A program made the translations under genes and the position numbers. The notes beneath the pieces are model-generated. The model did no database searches. It was not told the DNA's origin and was given only the letters and a program-made list of their open reading frames with translations. Positions 52,823 through 64,000 of a DNA stretch of 64,000 bases are shown here, in pieces; position 1 is the first letter of the stretch, and each line of letters starts with the position of its first letter. The stretch is from NCBI RefSeq assembly GCF_964340395.1, contig NC_135556.1, forward strand, positions 13,760,410-13,824,409. The letters run 5' to 3'. Source of the stretch: Glandiceps talaboti. Its lineage: Eukaryota > Hemichordata > Enteropneusta > Spengelidae.

Positions 52823-55166
52823 GTAAGAACACTTCAGACAAGCCTAAAGATATATTTCTGAAATGTTAAAGGATAATTTTAAGGATTTTTAAAGTCGGTG
52901 TGACAAACAGGTATCTTGGCCATAACTGAACAGGTGCTGGTTTGTTTGTTTGTTTGTTTGTTTGTTTGTTTGTTTGTTTGTTTGTTTGTTTATTTGTTTG
53001 TTTGTTTGTTTAAAAGGTTCGAATTTGGAATTTTAAGTATCTAACCATTTATAAAACTATTCAAAACTGATATAGTAAGACAAAGTCACCCATAGTTACA
53101 CAATTAATTACTCATGGTCTTCATGGACTTCTTCTGATATCAATTATTGTTGAATTGAATACACGTAAGTAGTCTTTGTTGTCAGTTATGTAAGATGAAA
53201 TTGTTTAAAGGGAAATAGCTTATAGGTTATTACATATTGTAGTCTTCAAATTTATATGTACATGTTTGTATTAGGGTCTGTTAACGTAACCGTTGCAGTT
53301 GAACAAATAATATGTAAGTCATATAGAGGCCACGGATTTCTTTATGTTAATAATCACATTCTGTTTTGTTTTTGTTTTTATGTGGTATGCGTATGCACAC
53401 AGGAAGAAGTATGGGATGAAGGTGAAATACAAACTGCAGTCGAGCAAAAACTATCCGAACTTGAGGCCTCTGAGAAACAGCGAGAAAGAGAGCATCAACA
53501 AGAACTACTGAAACTGATTGTCACCGAGTTTCTCAACACACGACTTCCGTCACTGAAAAAGTACAAAATCGGCGATATGATCGGATATGATGAGTTCAAA
53601 TATAATGGATTGGAAATAGGTTTTGAAAACGTTCGTATAGGTGAGTACGCTATTTTTACTTTTGCATTTGGTAATAACTATGTTAAACTATTTTCAGTTG
53701 AAATTCCATCGTGTACATGTGGCGACTAAACACAAATGTGAAATATCAAAGTATGCGTCTGCTTTTTACACAACCATAAGATATTCAATTAGATGTTATT
53801 CCCAAATATTTTTCTTCGTTCAGCCAAGGAAACTATGAGTGACCTAATGTGGGTTTTGTCGTTACGAGTTGCTAGACGAGTAGTGTCGAGTATTTTCCAG
53901 CTGAATAAAGAAAACGTTTGGTGAATAATATCATTACACCATCGCCAGTAATATCAAAGAAAAATCGAGGAAAGTAATGGCAATTTTGTATGTTTTGTGT
54001 CATGCATACTTCGAACACAGTAGAACCAGCGATGTAGACACACGCGTTGTTGTGAAGTATGTAGAACGACCAGAGTATATGTTTCATATTTGTGTTCAAC
54101 TTGGCTGATGATCCATGGTGCAATGCGAGATATTCAACCAGTGATGATCTGCCTATCCAAAATAATTACTTAGGCAAATATTTAAAATTATATTTTTGAA
54201 GTCTAATTAATCGTTCGTTTGTTAAGGTTAATATGATATTGTTGCATGGTTTGACGGAGACAAAATGTTGGTCTAATAAGTCACGTTTGCAGATATCTTG
54301 CACATTGATTTATTTTGGAAAAGTTATTTTTAGCAAGTCCTTTATCCTCATCATACCACTGTTTGTTGTGTTTTCTTTCGGTTTATGCATATCGTGTGCC
54401 CATAATATTTACTTTACATCGATTGATTGATTGCGATAAAACCGTAGACTATCACCTATGCAGCTATTATACTTCATTTATCACATATCTTACGCACTGT
54501 GGGCCGATGATTAGTCTTTGTTGGTGACAACGATTGCATCTTTGTCGAGAATAAAACATTAATATAAACTCATATTTGGAACTGTCGTGTTTTTTTATCA
54601 TCACACTAGCCCTATTTGGACCTACTGGATCTGGTAAGTCGTCTTTTATCAATATGGCACAGCAAGTTATGGAAGACAGAGACCTTCGAAAAGTTTCAAG
54701 CATCACCCAAGGTACAGGAAGGGAAGGCACGATGTCTTTGGTAGCGTACCTTCAGTCAGATGATTTCCAATTTTATCTGCTGGATACACGTGGATTCTTC
54801 GACACTGGGACTGAAATGATGACGGAGATGAAGGATGTTTTATCAGGTAAATTGATTTGTAAATTGATTGTGAGAGAGAGATATATATATAAATATTCCA
54901 ACAGATAAGAAATGGCCCAGTGCTTATATCGCCAATAAAATTGCAGAGGTGTGTTTGTCAGTCACAAATATTTCAGCATGAATTTGGTGCGTGATCAATT
55001 GATAAGCCCAGAAAGTTCAGGTACGGTCACTAACCGACCCAAGGCATAGACATTAATTCTAGCTTAGTCTGTGTACGTGGAATGGACCGAAACTCACGAA
55101 AGCGAAAGAAACTTTGCACTGAAAATATACTGTGGCAACAGATCTAGACTTATGAATTAGTCAGTC

Positions 55167-55222
<56 letters not shown>

Positions 55223-55990
55223 TGACTGACTCACTGACGCACTCATTCACTGACTGACTGACTGACTGACTGACTGACTGACTCACTGACTGACTCACTG
55301 ACTCACTGACTGACTCACTCACTCACTCACTCACTCACTCACTCACTCACTCACTGAACAAAAAAGAAGTGACAGACACTTTAAGAAAGAGGGGATTTTG
55401 TAAGCCCTGGACGATTTACAGTACTCGTACAAATGAGTTAAATAATATAGTAGAGTGGGGAAAATTCAATTGCGTTTTCATGAACTTCGTTTATGTGTGT
55501 TGGCTCTGTTACATTGACACTTTTAACAGAGCCAACTTCAGACTAACACTGTATCTGGAGAGAAATCAACACAATATCATGTATGAATATGATATTAGTA
55601 TAAAATATTTTTCGCCAGCTTCTTTATATTTGAAAATAAACACTATCTTTATGGCCATTTCTTAACATACATTACGTTAACTAAAAGTCTTACCTATGAT
55701 TCAACTTACATCATTCATCTTAATCTAGGAAGAATTGATGAAGATGATACAATCTATAGAAAAACCGATCTCGATTTACTGGACAGAGATATTGCCGAAG
55801 ATGCCGCTTTTGAAATGGAAGAGAGGGCCAACCGACCTGATGCTGAATTAGCTGAAAGAGTACACGGACTAATTTGCATACTGGATTACGATGACGCCAG
55901 ATTCAACGACTATAAAGATGAAATGAAACCGTACAGAGAATTCTTTAAGTCTCAAGGTACATTTTACTATAAATTTAAACGTCAGGATAT

Positions 55991-56062
<72 letters not shown>

Positions 56063-56095
56063 CACGGACGGACAAAGACAGACAGACAGACAGAC

Positions 56096-56158
<63 letters not shown>

Positions 56159-58776
56159 CACAGACAGACAGGGAGACACACAGACACGTGAAAGAGGGGA
56201 AGGCGTCGGATGACTTTTCTTCTACTTACTACAATTTTGTACTAAACGATTCAACGGATTTTGTTTCAAAGGTATTTCCCCGGTAAGTGTTGTAATGTTC
56301 AAGACTGAACAATCTGAGAGTGAAAAAGATGCAAAGTCTGAAGAAGATAAGATTATGAAGGCACTAGATGCTGCTTCAACCGTGGGAGCTTCAAAGGACC
56401 GTACATTTATCTTAGAAAACCGCATCGTTGATGACAATATTGTTATTAATGATTATAGCAAGACTACCATTACAAAGATCCTGGAAACAGTTCTTATTGG
56501 AGCAGAGAGTTATATCAAACTACAATTACTTGAGGAAAAGTATCGACAGGAAAACCTGGATGAAGGTATGTAAACATTTGAAGTAATTAAAATTGACCAT
56601 CATGGTATGACGGTAGCACTAGCATCAACAGTGTCAGAGCCAGTGGTTTAGCATGCCAGGTGTTATATAAATCATCATACATTGAAAGTGGCTACATTAC
56701 TTACTTGTTTTTTGCGACAGTTGGTAAGGGAAATGATTCAATAAATTGATACTAGCTGTATGTGCCACAATGTGCGTGCGTGCGTGCGTGCGTGTGTGTG
56801 CAGGGCCGTAGCCTAACCAAATTTCCAAGGGGGGCAGGACTTTGTCTTGATGCAATCATGCATTTAAAATTTAGAAAAGTGCTAATTTACATAAATTTGC
56901 ATGCAGTTTACATAATATCTATTTTAGCATACGCAATTTAATATCATATGTAAGATCAGAATCTGACAAGGATAAAAAAAAAACATGTATAATGATAGCA
57001 AAATATTTCAGGGCGAGTTTAGATAGAACTTACTTTGTCATCTTGATACTATCTCATGCAATTTGTCTGCATATAGCTTGTCTGCATATAGCTACAGTTA
57101 CGGTTAAACAAATGGTGTAGTTCCTCTCACCCTCTCTTCTCAAAAAAATGTTAAGCCCGCCAAATGAAACTCAAGCATTATTTTAGCCACCTCTTCTGTC
57201 ACCTACACTACACTGGAGATATAAAATCATATGGTACAATGATGCATTGGAAGGAGACAACTCCATAGGTGAAACAAAATTGAAAATATGACAGTGTAGG
57301 AGGCCATTTAGAGGCATAAAATATCAAACCAAAGACATAATAAAACACCAAAATTGAAACAATTATGTTATGCATTACAATTATCTGGAAGTGTATTTTG
57401 TTGTGGCAAAGCTGAAAGATATTATGCGGATGATCACATGGTAAATGACTTCTTCTGAAGTTTAATTCGGTTCCAAAAAATCACGAATAAAGAGCAAAAC
57501 ATGTCAAGACCGTTGTCAGTCTTTTGATGGTCCAATGGTCGTAAACTGTTGTTCAATTCTTTTAGTGCACATTTAATATCTCAAGTCATACTTATACGCA
57601 ACATCAGAGCATGTAAATCACTGTATAAGATATAATATAATTTGGAATAGACTCAAATGTATATTGTTACATGTACTATTCAGAAAATATAAAGAAATAT
57701 CCTTAATTTTGAAAAAAAAAACGCGAAGCCCGCATGAGGATATATTGCCCATCACCAGGGAAAAATATATGGGTAGGTTGAACAGCTTTTTCATTTTTTT
57801 CTGGCCTAATGTCGTATCTTTCAAAGTAGTTGCTGAAAAGATATCACATTTAAAGTTTAAAAAAATGGATGGGGCTTTCTCAAATAAGTACCACAACAAA
57901 ATAATATTTTTCCTTACCCGACTCCCAAAACTGTTATGGCCTCGTTTATGTCGGAACCCAAGGTGAACTCAGTGAATTATAATAAAAATTGAAGTTTGGA
58001 TTTTGATGTCGAAGGTACAGCTCTGTTTACTAATTCAGGGCCATTCTTTCCATAGCAAATTGTCGCTTCAAAATGAATTGTGTGCCAGTGTGCAATGAGA
58101 TAATTATATTAAACAACATTTTAACCAAAGACAACGTCGAACACAATTATTGAAAGAAATGTCTTCAAATAGTGGATCTTAACTACGTACCTAGTTTAAA
58201 AAACATTTCAGGGCCACCAAGTATTCCAAAAAACAAGATCTGCCGTTTTATCAGTATGTAATATTTTAATATAAGGAACAGATGTAAATGAGATCGAGCG
58301 CATCTTCGGAGTCACTGCATGCAGCATAGCAGGCAACCTTACGTTGAACGACTTTTTGCCGTCTTTTCTTTTGAGTTCCTCATTATAATTGCGACTTGCT
58401 ATCTTAAAATGAAGGAGACTTTCAAGACTACTGTTACTCGCGGAAAATGCACAGTGCATGTGCGCACTTCTTTTGAACTTTCCAGCACAAAGAATTTTAA
58501 ATTTGCTGCAAAAAAGTTACAATTTCTAACTGGACATATTTTAATTCAAAGTTAAGCCAGTGTACAATAGCGATATAAGATACATATTAGCCAGGAGTCA
58601 GTGTACAGTCACTTAAGTGAACTACATGTATTCATTTGAATCGTGCATGCCAGGAATCGTCACGTAAATAACGATTTTAATAGCATCGCTATGTATTCAA
58701 AAAGTAGCTTTTTTTCTTGCTTTTTTCTAAAATCTCGGGGAGGGGGGGGCAGCCCCCCGCAGGCTACGGTACTGGT

Positions 58777-58832
<56 letters not shown>

Positions 58833-59075
58833 ATTAAGCTTATTTACTGATAATTATTTATTCCAGATAAACCAGTCGAACCATTTCTGAATGAATGGCA
58901 AAAGAAATATTTGTGGACCGATGACGAAATGTCAGCTCTCAGGAGTATCTTCTCAAAGGAAAACGTCACTACGGTGGAAACGTTGAAGAATCGCTGGGGA
59001 AAAGTCAAGAGTGAGATTCCAAAGCCACTATGGGGAATGACAGATATAATCGAACACGAATTGCCGCGGATTTGA
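52634..59075 (+). CDS. IFI44-like P-loop GTPase, six exons, 464 aa, complete
   Basis: Exons: 52634-52822, 53403-53640, 54610-54846, 55729-55956, 56272-56565, 58867-59075. All introns are GT/AG; phases 0,1,1,1,1. Residues 2-21 (ALLALLGLGVGAVIGGSAMA) are a likely membrane anchor; 23-58 are a nearly pure Glu/Arg/Lys helix; 64-142 a helical linker; GPTGSGKSS (146-154) is the P-loop, QGTGREGT (176-183) the likely switch I with Thr183, DTRG (201-204) G3. The G4 position in exon 5 lacks [N/T]KxD. Exon 6 is a helical tail (WTDDEMSALRSIF). The overall pattern fits the IFI44 type of interferon-induced GTPase found widely in invertebrates, which is inferred here from motifs. AATAAA is at 59550-59555. 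A paralogue follows at 62350. Confidence 0.9.
53403..53640 (+). CDS. GTPase gene 1, exon 2: helical linker
   Basis: The acceptor is GCACACAG and the donor ATAG|GTGAGT. It encodes EEVWDEGEIQTAVEQKLSEL onward to FENVRI, leading into the P-loop strand. Confidence 0.85.
54610..54846 (+). CDS. GTPase gene 1, exon 3: P-loop to G3
   Basis: The acceptor is CACACTAG and the donor TATCAG|GTAAAT. It holds ALFGPTGSGKSSFIN and FQFYLLDTRGFFDTG. Confidence 0.92.
54908..55155 (-). repeat. Inverted copy of the 39.6-50.6 kb core in a GTPase intron
   Basis: Read on the minus strand it gives CTAGATCTGTTGCCACAGTA, GAGTTTCGGTCCATTCCACG, GACCGTACCTGAACTTTCTG and CACCAAATTCATGCTGAAAT, the order of the repeat unit around 48940-49110. 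Confidence 0.9.
55160..55360. repeat. (GACA)n-(GACT)n-(CACT)n array
   Basis: A graded tetranucleotide array whose unit changes one base at a time, in the GTPase intron after exon 3. Confidence 0.95.
55729..55956 (+). CDS. GTPase gene 1, exon 4
   Basis: The acceptor is TTAATCTAG and the donor CAAG|GTACAT. It encodes RIDEDDTIYRKTDLDLLDRD and HGLICILDYDDARF, the strand after switch II. Confidence 0.88.
55995..56180. repeat. (GA)n, G run, and (CAGA)n
   Basis: GA at about 55995-56052, G to 56061, CAGA units at about 56078-56175. The frame running through it is intronic. Confidence 0.95.
56272..56565 (+). CDS. GTPase gene 1, exon 5: degenerate G4 region
   Basis: The acceptor is TTTCAAAG and the donor GAAG|GTATGT. 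SVVMFKTEQSESEKDAKS stands where TDKMD occurs in the orphan paralogue; FILENRIVDDNIVINDY then matches its ITNY strand. Confidence 0.88.
56801..58774. mobile_element. hAT-like non-autonomous element in GTPase intron 5
   Basis: The left end CAGGGCCGTAGCC and the inverse of the right end, CAGTACCGTAGCC, form short TIRs followed by G runs, as in many hAT elements. The flanks GTGTGTGTG and GTGTGTATG could be an 8-bp duplication but lie in a GT repeat. The two-kilobase interior has no transposase. The GTPase exon 6 acceptor is only about 90 bases downstream. Confidence 0.7.
58867..59075 (+). CDS. GTPase gene 1, exon 6: C-terminal helical tail
   Basis: The acceptor TTTATTCCAG ends at 58866 and the stop TGA is at 59073-59075. 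It encodes FLNEWQKKYLWTDDEMSALR and a WGKVKSEIPKPLWGM segment, about 69 residues, helical; a small SAM-like or death-like bundle is conceivable but not shown. Confidence 0.88.
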
Positions 59076-59479
59076 AAGTAAAATAAAAAGACGCGTACTT
59101 CCTCCAACCCCAAAACATAGTTCGATGACGGATTGGATTCCCGGTTTCTATACAATGTAACAACCCAAGCGTAATTCATCAAAACAAAAGAAAAATACAG
59201 TGATATAGGTTCAAGGACTTGCTTATTCAATTCGAAATGCTTCTTTCATTATATACTGTCTTTCATGATTACTAATGATACAACGTTATGTGTACTTTGA
59301 TTCTCACATTACTACAATGCAAACTGTCAGTTGACTGAACGTTGAAATTCAGATTTACATTGACTATTTGCATTTGTTAAGGCCGGAGAAAAGAACCTTC
59401 ACATTGGGTAGCTAGGTAGATTTTCTTACATTTCAAGTTGAGTTCAAAATAGTTCTTATTCAGTAATTTTGCTCTTGTA
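59076..59479 (+). other. 3' UTR of the GTPase gene
   Basis: No frame. AATAAA at 59082-59087 is seven bases after the stop and probably too close; 59550-59555 is the better signal, just inside the related repeat. Confidence 0.5.
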
Positions 59480-60615
59480 ATTCATCTGTATGGCAATCGA
59501 TTTCAATCAGTTAGTTGTACAGTTAGGCAATGTGTACACGATACAGTTAAATAAAGTTTGTAGCTCCTCACACCCTCGCCTATCAAAAAAATTACAAGTG
59601 TAAGACCCGCCAAGTTAAACTCAAGATTTATTTTAGCCACCCCTTCTGTCACCTACACTATAATTGAGATATAATATTATACGGTACAATGATGCATTAA
59701 AATAACAGTTGTAACCAACCACGGTAACAGTCCAAACGAAATTACTCTACAAAGGATGCGGATTTCACATGCATAAGGATGTCTCCCAATGAACTGTAAC
59801 CTATACATGCCTTAGCAAGTCACCTTCCATTTTGATTTGGGAGCACGTTATCACTGTGATTACTATTGGTTGGAAAGATACATCTTCAGAGATGAAAACT
59901 TTGTTTTGAAAATACGACAATGTAGGAAGTCATTCCGAGGAATGAAATATAATTTAAAGTCTTACAATGCTTGAATATTTTATTATTATACCAAAATGGA
60001 GACAATTATTCTATGCAGTACATAAGCTGAAAGATAATATACAGTTGTGCACTTGGTAAATGACTTCTCCTGAAGTTTAATTTGGTTCCACAAAATCACG
60101 AAGAAAAAGCAAAACATTGCAAGACTTTCAAACTATAAGAATGTTGATGTCCCAATGACTGCTAAGCCCTCCCCTCTCCCCATGGTGGTAAAGTTTGCCT
60201 CTTCCTTTTAGTGCACGTTGGCTATGCAACAGCCTAATTTAATCTCAATTCAAGCTTGAATGCATCAACAGAGCCAAGTAAACCACTGTATAAGATATTG
60301 TATCATTTGTAATTGACTCAAATGTATATGGTCACCTGTATTATCCAGAAAATATAAAGAAATACCCTTAATTTTGAAATAAAGTGTGCATTGTACTGAC
60401 ATATATGCAAAGCCCGCATGAGGATATATTGCCCATCACTAAAAAGAATGAAATGCCACAAATATGGGTATCGGGCTCGTTGGACAGCTTTTTATTTTTT
60501 TTCTTGCCTAATTGAAAATGGATATTCATCAACATCAGAAAAGAGAATAAAAAGTGCGGTCAACCTCTTTTTGAGTTTTATGTATATCAAAGGAAGGTTT
60601 ACTTATTAACCCCTG
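59480..60615 (+). repeat. Terminus-less relative of the 56.8 kb element
   Basis: Shared phrases in order: TTATTTTAGCCACC, CTTCTGTCACCTACACTA, GTACAATGATGCATT, CTGAAGTTTAATT, GCATGAGGATATATTGCCCA. Neither hAT-like end is present. Confidence 0.8.
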
Positions 60616-61240
60616 TGATTTCAATTCTACTAAATTGTCAATTATTCATGCACTAATTCTCTACGAATAGTTTCCATTTATTGTTGATTCATTTGTATAA
60701 AAATATTATCTAATAATACATCGTACATATAGGAAAACTAGATAGACAAACTTTGCTGTAATCCATAATGGTAAAGAAATATATATTCATTTGAATCTCA
60801 GTGTAGTTCTTGAATGCCAAACTGAGTGTACAATGTACTTATAGTTGTGTAACTTCCATTCCAAAATAGGCAAATAAAAATAACAGTAGATAAGTTATGT
60901 TTCTATGTTACTTGGAATGTCGAGTTGTGTGACTCCCAGTATGATTTACACAAATAAAATACGGTCCACTCTCTACACATACACCCAAAGTTACAAATAA
61001 CTGGTTGATGTCCGTAGGTACAAATGTGCGTAGTTCAGTAATACTTTGGTCTTTATACAATGTCATGTAGATGTTTAATGCATTGAAAATTTCACTCCCT
61101 GATCGAACAATTAAACCGTTTGGAGTACATGACAAATGCATTCACTGAACAACTATATGTATACGCTAGATGCACAAAGTCTATCGACACTGCCATGCAC
61201 CCTGTCACACAGACACACTCGTATTCAGACCTAACATACA
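60616..61240. other. Intergenic, no feature supported
   Basis: AT-rich; only short frames without splice support. Confidence 0.4.
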
Positions 61241-62055
61241 TTAAGGGGCCTTCAATATTTACAGGGGGAGGGCCTGAGGAAATCACACATGGTCTGTTAA
61301 ATATAACATGAGCCTCCCCCATTCTCCATTTTTGTTAAAAGTGACGCTCCCCTTTGTCCAATTTTGTAAAACACGACACTCCCTATGACAAATATATATA
61401 CTGAATGTTAAACTATATTCTCATTATATGTATACATGCAAAATAAATGATTTTGACTCTGTATTAGAAAGCAATACTTGTACATTTAAAATGACAAACA
61501 GTAAAAGACTGGCTAGTTACCTTACTGATTTTGACTAGGCCTGATCTGGTAACTTGTAAAGTTTATGCAGAATTTAATCAATTTTGCAACGAAGAGAGAG
61601 AATCACCAGACAATGTGCAGTACAGATTTGAAATGCTATACATGTATTTCTTCAATAAAAGGGTGATAAACTTGGCACTGGTTACTATAACGGTTAATTA
61701 TATGTAGATATCTAAACAACATTCGCAGTGTGTGTGATAAGGTGAGATGGTACACTAAAAAAATTGTAACGTTTTCTTAAACAATTTCCTTACAATATAT
61801 GTATTTGTACTTTAGCATTTAAAATACTTGTAAAAATAGATGTTGAGTGCTAATCTCCCGTTTACATCTCAAAATACACAACACAAATTGATAATCACTG
61901 AATCTTCAATTTGGTGACAAAACTACGGATGGTAAAATGTGACCCTCCCCCAAACATTATAATGCAAAATATGACTCTCCCCCAAGAACATGTTTGTGAA
62001 ATGTGACCCATCCCCTGATTCATCCGGCCCTCCCCCTGTAAATACTGAAGACTCC
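61241..62055. mobile_element. 815-bp TIR element with a 10-bp target duplication
   Basis: CTAACATACA occurs at 61231-61240 and again at 62056-62065. Inside, the ends are inverted: TATTTACAGGGGGAGGGCC on the left and GGCCCTCCCCCTGTAAATA on the right. The interior repeats CTCCCCC words and short variants of TGTGACCCTCCCCC. A duplication of 8-10 bp fits hAT, P or Mutator-like families; the class is not settled. No coding. Confidence 0.85.
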
Positions 62056-62238
62056 CTAACATACAGGAGTATAAACTTTCACATCTGATTCACCAAAATA
62101 CTGAGAATACATAGTTTTTCCACGTATCGAAGTTTAACCAATCATGTATGGTCTTTTATGTTGTGGTCTTGTACGGTTGTCATAACGACCGTGATGACCA
62201 TTGTGATTCATCAGTACGGTTAACGTTGGTGGAAGACG

Positions 62239-62246
62239 TTTCACTT
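62239..62246. promoter_or_regulatory. Possible IRF-type site before GTPase gene 2
   Basis: TTTCACTT is the inverse of AANNGAAA, the core bound by interferon-regulatory-factor-type proteins, about 105 bases before the ATG at 62350. An eight-base match is weak evidence. Confidence 0.2.
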
Positions 62247-62349
62247 ACCAAAGATAGTCGAGTATAGTATTTATCGGTTCACGAAGTTAAAACGAGATTT
62301 TCAAACCACGTAGGACACAGATACACATGCATGAGCAGTGACTGTCATC

Positions 62350-63688
<1,339 letters not shown>

Positions 63689-63953
63689 GTACCTACATGT
63701 ATATTATTAACGGTCAATCTAGCCTACCTGTAGACGTGTAGGGCAACACTAGTACACTATTCTCGTTGCGAGCGAAAATTCAAAAATATCAATATGTCAG
63801 TTTGGATAGTGGAACAGTGTAGTACTTAGCGTTAGTCTCACACGTCCACAGGTAGGTTATACGGTCAACCGCAAAGTGTTTTTTAACGTAAATCATCATG
63901 AACTCTTAGACTAATAGATACATGACCCCCCCCCCCCACGTTTTTCATTAATG

Positions 63954-64000
<47 letters not shown>
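63689..64000 (+). other. Intron of GTPase gene 2, with a (CT)n run at the window edge
   Basis: CT repeats from about 63955 to the end and a C run near 63925. A stretch near 63795-63815 (AATATGTCAGTTTGGATAGT) resembles the right arm of the 14.2 kb MITE. Confidence 0.7.

Overview
The window reads as nuclear DNA of an animal, most likely a marine invertebrate. Reading frames are split by GT/AG introns with consistent phases. Microsatellites of many kinds are dense. The mobile elements (a GIY-YIG Penelope-like element, a LINE with a restriction-like endonuclease, tRNA-derived SINEs, foldback and TIR DNA elements) and the interferon-induced-GTPase-like genes fit an invertebrate deuterostome or lophotrochozoan. 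The phylum cannot be fixed from sequence alone. Nothing bacterial was seen.

Region 0-17 kb. A probable terminal exon of an unknown gene (289-718) is followed by gene A on the + strand, with exons at 1449-1530, 4079-4131, 9434-9522 or its tandem copy 10015-10103, perhaps 13108-13144, then 13884-14143, 15163-15385 and 16436-16811. The last three encode an uncharacterised alpha/beta, Rossmann-like region. Its introns are loaded with a 2.43 kb TTAA-flanked foldback element, a broken Penelope-like element, a broken RLE-type LINE and a MITE.

Region 17-31 kb. No host gene was found. It holds a SINE, a 258-bp tandem repeat, trinucleotide and (TA)n arrays, a second tRNA-like head, and a foldback element with 470-bp arms at 27.5-30.3 kb.

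Region 30.4-39.3 kb. Inverted terminal regions, each followed on the inner side by an array of GTAC/GTAAC motifs, bracket about 8.9 kb. Inside lies a phase-consistent four-exon gene on the minus strand (132 aa, unrecognised), plus a SINE and a 620-bp pentanucleotide satellite. A small copy of the same ends sits at 14.2 kb.

Region 39.6-51 kb. A composite repeat domain in which one core sequence recurs more than fifteen times, including a 2-kb higher-order duplication. Embedded in it is an orphan minus-strand terminal exon of the GTPase family (44976-45229).

Region 52-64 kb. A complete six-exon GTPase gene (52634-59075, 464 aa; hydrophobic N-terminus, charged helix, P-loop, DTRG) and the 5' end of a second paralogue (62350 to beyond the window), in the same orientation. 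Between and within them are a hAT-like element, a related fragment and an 815-bp TIR element with a 10-bp target duplication. Taken together, the window looks like a tandemly expanded, repeat-rich cluster of GTPase genes, plausibly of the immune type, next to an uncharacterised gene. The functional link between gene A and the GTPases is inference.
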